Source: Faecalibacterium sp. UBA7177 (GTDB lineage: Bacteria > Bacillota > Clostridia > Oscillospirales > Ruminococcaceae). Taken from it: a stretch of 5,026 nt of DNA. The translations under genes and the position numbers were made by a program. A model generated the notes under the pieces. It had not been told where the DNA came from, searched no databases, and saw nothing but the letters and a program-made list of their open reading frames with translations. Location of the stretch: NCBI GenBank assembly GCA_002491225.1, contig DKVN01000062.1:1512-6537 (forward strand), written 5' to 3'. Shown in pieces: positions 1-5,026 of this stretch. How positions within the stretch are numbered: position 1 is the stretch's first letter; every line of letters begins with the position of its first letter.

Positions 1-9
1 CTGAAGTGA
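1..9 (+). CDS. oppB: Probable 3' end of oppB (peptide ABC transporter permease), partial
   Basis: Only the last two sense codons and a stop could be present: CTG AAG TGA in frame 1 reads Leu-Lys-stop. A second TGA lies at 2-4 in another frame, so the true stop cannot be proven from this window. The call rests on context: oppC is nearly always preceded by oppB in this transporter family, and a stop about 16 bases before the oppC start, next to a strong ribosome binding site, fits a tightly packed operon. No protein feature of OppB is visible. Confidence 0.35.
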   Translation: MK

Positions 10-25
10 GGGAGGAGGAGAGACA

Positions 26-1084
26 ATGGCAGAACAGGTAAAAAAGAATCCCCTGAGCTTTCAGCTGGATCTTGACCCGGCCGATTTCCTGCCCGCCTCG
101 GACGAGGAAAAGGAGAGCCTTGTGGTCATGCGCGAGAGCGTCGGCTTCTGGAAGGACGGCCTGCGCCGGCTGCGCAAGAACAAGATCGCGATGGTGAGCC
201 TGGTGGTGATCCTGATCTTTGCGGTCTTCGCCTACATCGTGCCCGCGTTTTACCCCTACAGCTACCGCGAGCAGATCAAGTACAGCGAGAACCTCAAGCC
301 CTTTGAGTACTCTCAAAAGGAGCAGGCCCGCATCGACGCGGGCGAGAGTGTTTTTCCGCATGTCTGCGGCACCGACCGCTCGGGCCGTGACTACGCCGCC
401 CGGCTGATGATGGGCACCCGGATCAGCCTCTCGGTCGGACTGGTGGCCAGCCTGCTGGTGCTGCTGATCGGCGCGACCTACGGCGCGGTGAGCGCCTTCC
501 TCGGCGGCTGGGTGGACATCATCATGATGCGCATCACCGATATTTTGTACACCCTGCCGGACGTGCTGCTGATCGTGCTGCTGGCCACCGCCCTCAAGGA
601 GCCGCTGGCGAACCTCGCCGAGCAGCCGGGCTTCCAGTGGATGCAGACCCTTGGGCCCAACCTCATCAGCATCTTCATCGTCTTTGCGCTGCTCTACTGG
701 GTGAGCATGGCCCGCATCGTGCGCAGCCAGGTGCTCACCCTCAAGGAGAGCGAGTATGTCACCGCCGCCCGCGCGCTGGGCGCCTCGAACGGGCGGATCA
801 TCAAAAAGCACCTCATCACCAACTGCCTGGGCACCCTGATCGTCACCACCACCCTGCAGATCCCCTCGTCCATCTTTACCGAGAGCTACATGAGCTTTCT
901 CGGCCTCGGCGTTGCGGCCCCGGTGCCGAGCCTCGGCAGCCTTGCCACCGACGCGGTCAAGGGCATGAACACCTACCCGCATCTGCTGATCCTGCCTGCC
1001 GTGATCATCAGCGCGATCATCCTGGCCTTCAACCTGTTTGGCGACGGCCTGCGCGACGCGTTTGACCCCAAGCTCAAGAGCTGA
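26..1084 (+). CDS. oppC: OppC/DppC-type peptide ABC transporter permease
   Basis: This 352-residue inner-membrane subunit would pair with OppB to form the peptide channel. A hydrophilic N-terminal tail (about 1-50) leads to a first membrane segment (about 54-73). A long external loop follows, ending in the conserved GTDRSGRD motif at 115-122 that is typical of OppC/DppC. Further membrane segments lie near 134-156, 174-190, 212-228, 267-287 and 319-338. The cytoplasmic EAA loop that docks on the ATPases is clear at about 243-264 (EYVTAARALGAS, then the RIIKKHL end). The extra loop between segments 3 and 4 (about 190-211) looks like a normal lineage variant. The ATG at 26 is chosen because GGAGGAGG at 11-18 sits 7 bases upstream. 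oppD follows after 22 bases. Peptide transport is well supported; oligopeptide versus dipeptide (opp versus dpp) preference cannot be read from sequence. Confidence 0.95.
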   Translation: MAEQVKKNPLSFQLDLDPADFLPASDEEKESLVVMRESVGFWKDGLRRLRKNKIAMVSLVVILIFAVFAYIVPAFYPYSYREQIKYSENLKPFEYSQKEQARIDAGESVFPHVCGTDRSGRDYAARLMMGTRISLSVGLVASLLVLLIGATYGAVSAFLGGWVDIIMMRITDILYTLPDVLLIVLLATALKEPLANLAEQPGFQWMQTLGPNLISIFIVFALLYWVSMARIVRSQVLTLKESEYVTAARALGASNGRIIKKHLITNCLGTLIVTTTLQIPSSIFTESYMSFLGLGVAAPVPSLGSLATDAVKGMNTYPHLLILPAVIISAIILAFNLFGDGLRDAFDPKLKS

Positions 1085-1087
1085 GGA

Positions 1088-1096
1088 AAGGGAGGG
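1088..1096 (+). promoter_or_regulatory. Shine-Dalgarno site that fixes the oppD start
   Basis: The purine run AAGGGAGGG lies about 10 bases before ATG 1107. The reading frame is open further upstream to an ATG at 1038, but that lies inside oppC and has no such site. The added 23 residues would be Arg/Thr-rich and unlike any OppD N-terminus. This favours 1107. Confidence 0.8.
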
Positions 1097-1106
1097 AACA
1101 AGAGCG

Positions 1107-2120
1107 ATGAGTGAACTGTTACTGGATATCCAGCACGAGCGCCTCTCCTTCTTTACCCCGGCGGGCGAGGTCAAGGCGCTGAACGACGTGAGCTTTGCGA
1201 TGCAGCAGGGGGACGTGCTGGGCATCGTGGGCGAATCGGGCAGCGGCAAATCGGTGACGGCCTACAGCCTGATGGGGCTGACCGCCTACCCCGGCCGCCT
1301 GATCGGCGGCACCCTGCACTTCAACGGCCACGAGGTCGAAAAGATGAGCGAGAAGGAGTTCCGCAAGATGCGGGGCAACGAGGTCTCGATCATCTTTCAG
1401 GACCCGATGACCAGCCTGAACCCTGTCTACACCATCGGCAACCAGATCGCCGAGGTGGTGCAGCTGCACACCGACAAAAACCGCAAAGAGGCCTACGCCC
1501 GCGCCCGGGAGCTGCTCGAGCTGGTGGGCATCAATGAGCCGGACCGGCGGCTCAAGCAGTACCCGCACGAGCTGTCCGGCGGCATGCGCCAGCGTGTGAT
1601 GATCGCGATCGCGCTGGCCTGTGAGCCGAAACTCCTGATCGCGGACGAGCCGACCACCGCGCTGGACGTGACCATTCAGGCGCAGATCCTCGAACTCATG
1701 ATGGAGCTGCGCAAAAAGCTGGGCATGAGCATCATCATGATCACCCACGACCTCGGCGTGGTGGCCAGCATGTGCGAGAAGATCGCCGTGATGTACGCCG
1801 GGCGGATCGTCGAGTACGGCACCACCGACGAGATCTTTTATGAGCCGCGGCACGAGTACACCCGCGGGCTGATCAACAGCATCCCCAAGCTGAACGCCGA
1901 GGAGAAGGAGCGGCTGGTGCCGATCGAGGGCACCCCGGTGGATATGCTCAACCCGCCCGCGGGCTGCCCCTTTGCCCCGCGCTGCCCCAAATGCATGAAG
2001 ATCTGTCTGCGGGAGATGCCCCCCAAAACCGAACTGAGCGAGACCCATTACACCCACTGCTGGCTGGAGCAAAAGCAGCAGTTTGAAGCGGCAAGCGGGA
2101 AGGAGGCGGCGGCCGAATGA
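1107..2120 (+). CDS. oppD: OppD/DppD-type peptide transporter ATP-binding protein
   Basis: This 337-residue cytoplasmic ATPase, with OppF, powers peptide import. All ABC motifs are present in order: Walker A GESGSGKS (42-49), Q-loop Gln98 in IIFQDPMTSLNP, signature LSGGMRQR (156-163), Walker B LLIADEP (176-182), D-loop TALD (184-187) and the switch His214 in THDLGVV. The GGM form of the signature is typical of OppD/DppD. The C-terminal oligopeptide-transporter domain carries PPAGC-F-PRC, with Cys287, Cys293, Cys300 and Cys318 matching the ligands of the [4Fe-4S] cluster known in DppD-like proteins. Cys296 is an additional cysteine. The length is usual for the family and no catalytic residue is missing. 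Its stop codon overlaps the oppF start (ATGA), which suggests translational coupling. An OppD or DppD role is secure; the peptide length preference is not. Confidence 0.96.
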   Translation: MSELLLDIQHERLSFFTPAGEVKALNDVSFAMQQGDVLGIVGESGSGKSVTAYSLMGLTAYPGRLIGGTLHFNGHEVEKMSEKEFRKMRGNEVSIIFQDPMTSLNPVYTIGNQIAEVVQLHTDKNRKEAYARARELLELVGINEPDRRLKQYPHELSGGMRQRVMIAIALACEPKLLIADEPTTALDVTIQAQILELMMELRKKLGMSIIMITHDLGVVASMCEKIAVMYAGRIVEYGTTDEIFYEPRHEYTRGLINSIPKLNAEEKERLVPIEGTPVDMLNPPAGCPFAPRCPKCMKICLREMPPKTELSETHYTHCWLEQKQQFEAASGKEAAAE

Positions 2121-3130
2121 GCGAGCAGAACATCCTTGTCGAGGCACAGCACCTGCAGCAGTACTTCCCGGCCGGGGGCTTTGGCAAGCGCAAGAAATAC
2201 GTGCAGGCGGTGGACGACGTGAGCTTCGCCATCCGCCGCGGCGAGACCCTGGGCCTTGTGGGCGAATCCGGCTGCGGCAAAACCACCACCGGCCGCAGCC
2301 TGCTGCGCCTCTACGAGCCGACCGACGGCCGCATCCTCTACGACGGCGAGGTCATCTTTGATTCGGGCAAGCTGCCGGACTCGAAGGGCCGGGTGGCGGT
2401 GGATATGCTGCCCTACCGCCGCAAGATGCAGATCGTCTTTCAGGACCCCTACGCCAGCCTCGACCCCCGCATGACGGTGGGGGACATCGTGGGCGAGGCG
2501 ATCGACATCCACAAGCTGGCCGAGAACGAGACCGACCGGCACGACCGGATCATCCACCTGCTCGACCTTGTCGGCCTCAACTCGGAGCACGCCAACCGCT
2601 ACCCGCACGAGTTTTCGGGCGGGCAGCGCCAGCGTGTCGGCATCGCGCGGGCGCTGGCGGTGCACCCCGAGTTCATCGTCTGCGACGAGCCGGTCTCGGC
2701 GCTGGACGTCTCGATCCAGGCGCAGGTGGTCAACATGTTCGAGGACCTGCAGGCAAACCTCGGGCTGACCTACCTGTTTATCGCGCACGATCTGAGCGTG
2801 GTCAAGCACATCTCCAGCCGCATCGGGGTGATGTACCTCGGCAAGCTGGTCGAGCTGGCCGACAGCTACGAGCTGATCGGCCACAGCGTCCACCCCTACA
2901 CCCGCAGCCTGATCAGCGCCATCCCGGTGGCCGACCCCAAGACCGCCCGCGCCTCCCAGCGCATCGTGCTGCAGGGGGACGTGCCCAGCCCGCTGGACCC
3001 GCCCTCCGGCTGCCGGTTCCGCACCCGCTGCCCCTACGCCACCGAGCAGTGCGCGGCCGAGTGCCCGGAATTCCGCGAGGTGAGCCCCGGCCACTGGGCC
3101 GCCTGCCACAACCTCGACGCGGTGAAGTAA
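2117..3130 (+). CDS. oppF: OppF/DppF-type peptide transporter ATP-binding protein
   Basis: This is the second ATPase of the importer, 337 residues and cytoplasmic. Motifs: Walker A GESGCGKT (49-56; the Gly-Cys-Gly form is typical of OppF/DppF), Q-loop Gln109 in IVFQDPYASLDP, signature FSGGQRQR (166-173), Walker B FIVCDEP (186-192), D-loop SALD (194-197) and switch His224 in AHDLSVV. The C-terminal domain has PPSGCRFRTRC with Cys299, Cys305, Cys312 and Cys330. These have exactly the same spacing as the OppD cysteines and probably bind an iron-sulfur cluster. The start ATG at 2117 overlaps the oppD stop by four bases, and AAGGAGG at 2100-2106, inside the end of oppD, lies 10 bases upstream. It is the last gene of the permease operon; a terminator follows about 185 bases downstream. 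Both nucleotide-binding subunits appear catalytically complete. Confidence 0.96.
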   Translation: MSEQNILVEAQHLQQYFPAGGFGKRKKYVQAVDDVSFAIRRGETLGLVGESGCGKTTTGRSLLRLYEPTDGRILYDGEVIFDSGKLPDSKGRVAVDMLPYRRKMQIVFQDPYASLDPRMTVGDIVGEAIDIHKLAENETDRHDRIIHLLDLVGLNSEHANRYPHEFSGGQRQRVGIARALAVHPEFIVCDEPVSALDVSIQAQVVNMFEDLQANLGLTYLFIAHDLSVVKHISSRIGVMYLGKLVELADSYELIGHSVHPYTRSLISAIPVADPKTARASQRIVLQGDVPSPLDPPSGCRFRTRCPYATEQCAAECPEFREVSPGHWAACHNLDAVK

Positions 3131-3172
3131 GCGCGGCGAGGCTGGGGAGTGTCTAAGTTGCAGCTTCCATCC

Positions 3173-3256
3173 GTCCGCACGGGGGATATTCCCCTTCGAA
3201 AACGCCCCCTGCGGGGGCTCTTAAACCATTCTCAGGGAAACATCCCCCGCACGGAC
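3173..3256. repeat. Imperfect inverted repeat / palindromic element behind oppF
   Basis: The arms are 3173-3193 and 3235-3256. GTCCG (3173-3177) pairs with CGGAC (3252-3256). After a symmetrical CA/CA mismatch, CGGGGGAT (3180-3187) pairs with ATCCCCCG (3242-3249), and TT/AA plus CCC/GGG continue inward with one mismatch and one bulge. Inside sits a compact hairpin, GCCCCC-TGC-GGGGGC at 3204-3218. Two alternative small hairpins compete with the long one: GGGGA-TAT-TCCCC at 3182-3194 and CCGCAC-GGACT-GTGCGG at 3247-3263. No T-run follows the outer stem, so it is not a standard terminator. It may be a palindromic intergenic repeat, a transcript-stabilising 3' structure, or part of a small RNA. 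The complementarity is directly visible; its role is unknown. Confidence 0.6.
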
Positions 3257-3315
3257 TGTGCGGTCGCGCGGTTTGGACGCTCCTAAAGCCGGGCGCGCAT
3301 CCGTGCAAAAGCACC

Positions 3316-3335
3316 CCTGCCGCGCGGCAGGTTTT
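3316..3335 (+). terminator. Intrinsic terminator of the oppBCDF transcript
   Basis: A perfect 16-base palindrome at 3316-3331 forms the stem CCTGCC/GGCAGG with a GCGC loop, followed at once by TTTT (3332-3335) and a second TTTT at 3341-3344. A small GTGC-AAAA-GCAC hairpin (3303-3314) lies immediately before it. The site is about 185 bases after the oppF stop and before the oppA promoter, the expected place for ending the permease transcript. The T-run is short, so some read-through into oppA is possible. Confidence 0.7.
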
Positions 3336-3387
3336 CGCCGTTTTGCCCAGAAAAGGTTGCAATTTTTTTACAAAATCACCATTTTTC

Positions 3388-3416
3388 TTGTGCTTTGCAG
3401 CCCGCGCGGCTATAAT
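3388..3416 (+). promoter_or_regulatory. Probable sigma-70/SigA promoter of oppA
   Basis: A consensus -10 box TATAAT (3411-3416) lies exactly 17 bases after TTGTGC (3388-3393), which matches the first three bases of the -35 consensus. The tract at about 3360-3387 is strikingly AT-rich with runs of T, against a GC-rich background, and could act as an UP element that offsets the weak -35. Transcription would begin near 3423-3424, giving a leader of about 210 bases before the oppA ATG. It lies downstream of the intrinsic terminator, consistent with a separate oppA transcript. The -10 match and spacing are seen; activity is inferred. Confidence 0.7.
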
Positions 3417-3428
3417 GGGGTCTATGTT

Positions 3429-3513
3429 CATCCGGCAAAAGCAGGTTGTTCCTGCACGGCGCACAGGTTTTGTGCGGCCGCGGCCTGCGGCCCTTCGCAG
3501 CGCCGCCCGGATG
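3429..3513 (+). other. Candidate structured 5' leader RNA of oppA (multi-branched fold)
   Basis: A 7-bp closing stem CATCCGG (3429-3435) / CCGGATG (3507-3513) encloses a hairpin GCAGG-TTGTT-CCTGC (3441-3455) and a second stem CGGC (3457-3460) / GCCG (3502-3505). The second stem in turn encloses hairpins GCACA-GGTTT-TGTGC (3461-3475) and CTGCG-GCCCTT-CGCAG (3485-3500). The whole is an 85-base nested fold starting a few bases after the predicted transcription start. I do not recognise a named riboswitch or T-box in it. High GC makes chance pairing more likely, so the call as a functional RNA is tentative; it could be a leader regulator or simply a stabilising 5' structure. Confidence 0.4.
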
Positions 3514-3533
3514 GCCCGATACCAGTTTTTTGT

Positions 3534-3559
3534 GAAGAAAAAGGCATGCCTTTTTCTTC
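3534..3559 (+). other. Perfect 26-base palindrome in the oppA leader (attenuator-like hairpin)
   Basis: The sequence is exactly self-complementary about the 3546/3547 centre. As RNA it forms an 11-bp stem with a CAUG loop: an A-rich left arm, a GGC/GCC core and a U-rich right arm (UUUUUCUU). The layout resembles a weak intrinsic terminator whose U-run pairs with an upstream A-run, but the GC core is very short. It could attenuate or pause transcription into oppA. Its last four bases are shared with the next hairpin. Confidence 0.45.
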
Positions 3560-3588
3560 GCGCCGCCCCTTCCGGTCGCGGCGCGGAG
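3556..3588 (+). other. GC-rich hairpin overlapping the previous palindrome
   Basis: CGCGCCGC (3559-3566) pairs perfectly with GCGGCGCG (3578-3585) around an 11-base loop. The stem extends outward by C3556-G3588, T3557-A3587 and a T3558-G3586 wobble. Because bases 3556-3559 are also the outer end of the 3534-3559 hairpin, full forms of the two structures cannot coexist. No strong T-run follows. The ribosome binding site at 3618-3623 lies outside the stem, in an AT-rich and probably open stretch. Confidence 0.45.
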
Positions 3589-3617
3589 GTTCTTCTCAGA
3601 AAATAGAAATTTTACAT

Positions 3618-3623
3618 GGAGGG
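3618..3623 (+). promoter_or_regulatory. Shine-Dalgarno site of oppA
   Basis: GGAGGG lies 10 bases before ATG 3634, within an A/T-rich stretch (3598-3633) that follows the GC-rich leader hairpins. It marks 3634 as the start; the product then begins directly with a well-formed lipoprotein signal peptide. Confidence 0.8.
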
Positions 3624-3633
3624 AAAAAGAACG

Positions 3634-5026
3634 ATGAAGAAGATTCTTGCAATCGTGCTGGCGCTCTGCCTCGTGCTGTCTCTGGCGGCCTGCGGCGGCA
3701 GCGGCAGCAGCGCTCCGGCTGCTTCCGGCGCCGAGAGCGGTGCCGACAACGGCGGCGCGAGCACCCCGGCTGTCGATCCCGCTTCCTGGGACGGCAACGT
3801 CCCGGTGCAGATCGGCCCCGACCCCGAGACCATCGACCCGGCCCTGAACAGCGCGGTGGATGGCGCGAACATGATCATCACCGCGTTCGAGACCCTGCTG
3901 GTGGTGGACGAGGATGGCGCGATCATCCCCGGCCAGGCCGAGAGCTACGAGGTGAGCGATGATCAGCTGACCTACACCTTCCACCTGCGCGACGGCCTGA
4001 AGTGGAGCGACGGCAGCGATTTGACCGCCAACGACTTCGTCTACGCCTGGAAGCGTGTGGCCGACCCTGAGACCGCCGCCCCCTATGCTTCCACCGTGCT
4101 GTGGATGGTCAAGGGCTTTGACGACGCGCAGGGCAACCCCGACGCGCAGGGCAACCCGACCACCGACCCGAACCCGGACGCCCTCGCGGTTTCCGCCCCG
4201 GACGCCCAGACCCTCGTGGTCGAGCTGAGCACCCCCTGCCTTTACTTCCCGAGCCTGGCGGCCTTCGCCACCCTGTCCCCTGTCTGCGAGGCGGTCGTCT
4301 CGGCCAACCCGGACACCTGGGCGGTCGCCCCTGAGACCTACGTCTCGAACGGCCCCTTCCATGTGACCGAGTGGGTCCCCGGCGAGCGCATCGTCATGAG
4401 CCGCAACGAGTACTACAACGGCGGCTGGGACAAGAGCAAGATCGTGGCTGACAGCCTGACCTTCCTGCTCATCGAGGATTCCTCGGCTGCTTACGCCGCT
4501 TACAACAGCGGCGCTGCTCTCCTGATCAAGGACGTGCCCACCGACGAGATCCCGAGCCTGACCAAGGCTGAGGACGGCGGCGACTTCTATGTGGACACCA
4601 TTCTTGGCACCTACTACATCTCGATGAACGATGTCAAGGAGCCGTTTACCGACCCCAAGGTCCGCAAGGCTCTGAGCCTTGCCATCGACCGTGAGTATGT
4701 GGCCAGCGTTCTGATGCAGGGCACCTACACTGCGGCCTACAACTTTGTTGGCCCCGGTGTCACCGATGCCGACGGCAGCTCCTTTATGGACAACGCCAAC
4801 GGCGGCGAGCCCTACATCAGCACCGACTACGAGGCCAACCTGGCCGAGGCCAAGCAACTGCTGGCCGATGCCGGTTACCCGAACGGCGAGGGCTTCCCCA
4901 CCATCACCTACTCCACCAACGACGCCGGTTACCACAAGGTGCTGGCCGAGTACCTGCAGCAGGTCTGGGGCGAGGAGCTGGGCATCACCCTGAACATCGA
5001 CGTGGTCGAGTGGGCCTCCTTCACCC
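3634..5026 (+). CDS. oppA: OppA-type peptide-binding lipoprotein (SBP family 5), 3' truncated by window end
   Basis: 464 codons are present with no stop; the family usually runs to about 520-560 residues, so the C-terminus is missing. The N-terminus is a lipoprotein signal: MKK, a hydrophobic core, then lipobox LAAC with Cys20 as the lipidated residue. A flexible Gly/Ser/Ala/Asp linker runs to about residue 50. Family hallmarks follow: the PDPETIDPALNS start of the mature fold, LRDGLKWSDGSDLTANDFVYAWKR (Trp124 to about 141), NGPFHVTEWVPGERIVMSRNEYY (from Asn239), and the LAIDREYV segment near 349-356. It would capture peptides outside the membrane and deliver them to OppBC. Oddities are an in-frame DAQGNP duplication (164-175) and a GAALLIKDVPTDEI stretch where relatives usually have an acidic Gly-Glu-x-Asp pattern. 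It has its own promoter and leader, and alanine GCT codons (at least 14) that I do not see in oppC, suggesting high expression. Confidence 0.93.
   Translation, partial: MKKILAIVLALCLVLSLAACGGSGSSAPAASGAESGADNGGASTPAVDPASWDGNVPVQIGPDPETIDPALNSAVDGANMIITAFETLLVVDEDGAIIPGQAESYEVSDDQLTYTFHLRDGLKWSDGSDLTANDFVYAWKRVADPETAAPYASTVLWMVKGFDDAQGNPDAQGNPTTDPNPDALAVSAPDAQTLVVELSTPCLYFPSLAAFATLSPVCEAVVSANPDTWAVAPETYVSNGPFHVTEWVPGERIVMSRNEYYNGGWDKSKIVADSLTFLLIEDSSAAYAAYNSGAALLIKDVPTDEIPSLTKAEDGGDFYVDTILGTYYISMNDVKEPFTDPKVRKALSLAIDREYVASVLMQGTYTAAYNFVGPGVTDADGSSFMDNANGGEPYISTDYEANLAEAKQLLADAGYPNGEGFPTITYSTNDAGYHKVLAEYLQQVWGEELGITLNIDVVEWASFT
4123..4158 (+). repeat. In-frame 18-base tandem duplication inside oppA
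   Basis: Two adjacent 18-base units (4123-4140 and 4141-4158) differ only at the last base and encode DAQGNP twice (residues 164-175), followed by a similar Pro/Asp/Asn-rich TTDPNPDA. The insert falls between the conserved AWKR segment and the LAVSAPDAQTLVVEL strand, probably a surface loop. It looks like a recent slippage or duplication event. Confidence 0.85.

Noticed and set aside
1038..1106. Upstream in-frame start for oppD
   Set aside because: It lies inside oppC without a ribosome binding site and adds an atypical Arg/Thr-rich stretch; ATG 1107 has a good site and gives the family's usual N-terminus.
3204..3218. GCCCCC-TGC-GGGGGC hairpin as the oppF terminator
   Set aside because: It is followed by TCTTAAA rather than a T-run; the palindrome at 3316-3331 with TTTT is the better terminator.
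3357..3385. Alternative promoter with TTGCAA (3357-3362) as the -35 box
   Set aside because: No acceptable -10 box lies 16-18 bases downstream; the TATAAT at 3411 is too far away and fits TTGTGC at 3388 instead.
3153..3464. 103-codon - strand frame across the intergenic region
   Set aside because: It runs through the inverted repeat, the terminator and the oppA promoter, has low-complexity Cys/Gly/Pro/Arg-rich content, and matches no family I recognise. It is probably a by-product of the palindromic DNA.
3429..3513. tRNA gene, suggested by a 7-bp closing stem and 85-base length
   Set aside because: There is no T-arm with a TTC loop before the 3' strand of the closing stem, no proper D or anticodon arm spacing, and no CCA after it.
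3258..3962. 234-codon + strand frame across the intergenic region into oppA
   Set aside because: It is out of frame with oppA, crosses the terminator and promoter, and becomes Arg/Gly-rich repeats where it overlaps oppA.
3376..4935. 519-codon open frame on the - strand opposite oppA, and similar long frames opposite oppD (1119-2147) and oppF (2048-3109)
   Set aside because: These are antisense shadows that arise in GC-rich genes. The translations are Val/Gly/Ala/His-rich without motifs, have no ribosome binding sites, and lie opposite genes with complete family motifs.

Overview
This GC-rich window carries most of an oligopeptide/dipeptide ABC importer locus, entirely on the + strand: the last codons of a probable oppB, then oppC, oppD and oppF, a 503-base intergenic region, and the first 464 codons of oppA, which is cut by the window end. 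The organism looks like a high-GC Clostridia/Oscillospiraceae-type Firmicute (Gemmiger, Subdoligranulum or Faecalibacterium-like). The reasons are strong GGAGG-type Shine-Dalgarno sites before every gene, a very clostridial lipoprotein signal (Lys-Lys, hydrophobic core, LAAC) on the binding protein, and mostly G/C third codon positions. The taxonomic call is an inference from style, not from a marker gene.

Layout: oppC (26-1084) is the second transmembrane subunit. oppD (1107-2120) and oppF (2117-3130) are the paired ATPases; they overlap by four bases (ATGA) and both carry a full set of ATPase motifs plus a C-terminal four-cysteine iron-sulfur motif with identical spacing. Bases 3131-3633 hold no convincing gene but are rich in structure. 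In order they contain a large imperfect inverted repeat (3173-3256), an intrinsic terminator (3316-3335), an AT-rich tract with a promoter carrying a perfect TATAAT (3388-3416), and a leader of about 210 bases. The leader contains a closed multi-branched fold (3429-3513) followed by two overlapping hairpins (3534-3559 and 3556-3588). oppA (3634 onward) is the lipid-anchored peptide-binding protein.

How it works together: OppA captures peptides outside the membrane, OppB/OppC form the channel, and OppD/OppF hydrolyse ATP to drive import. The terminator plus private promoter suggest that oppA is transcribed separately from oppBCDF. This fits the need for more binding protein than permease, and the different alanine codon choice in oppA points the same way. 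The genes themselves are ordinary. The parts worth a second look are the structured oppA leader and the palindromic element behind oppF, neither of which I can match to a named RNA family or element.
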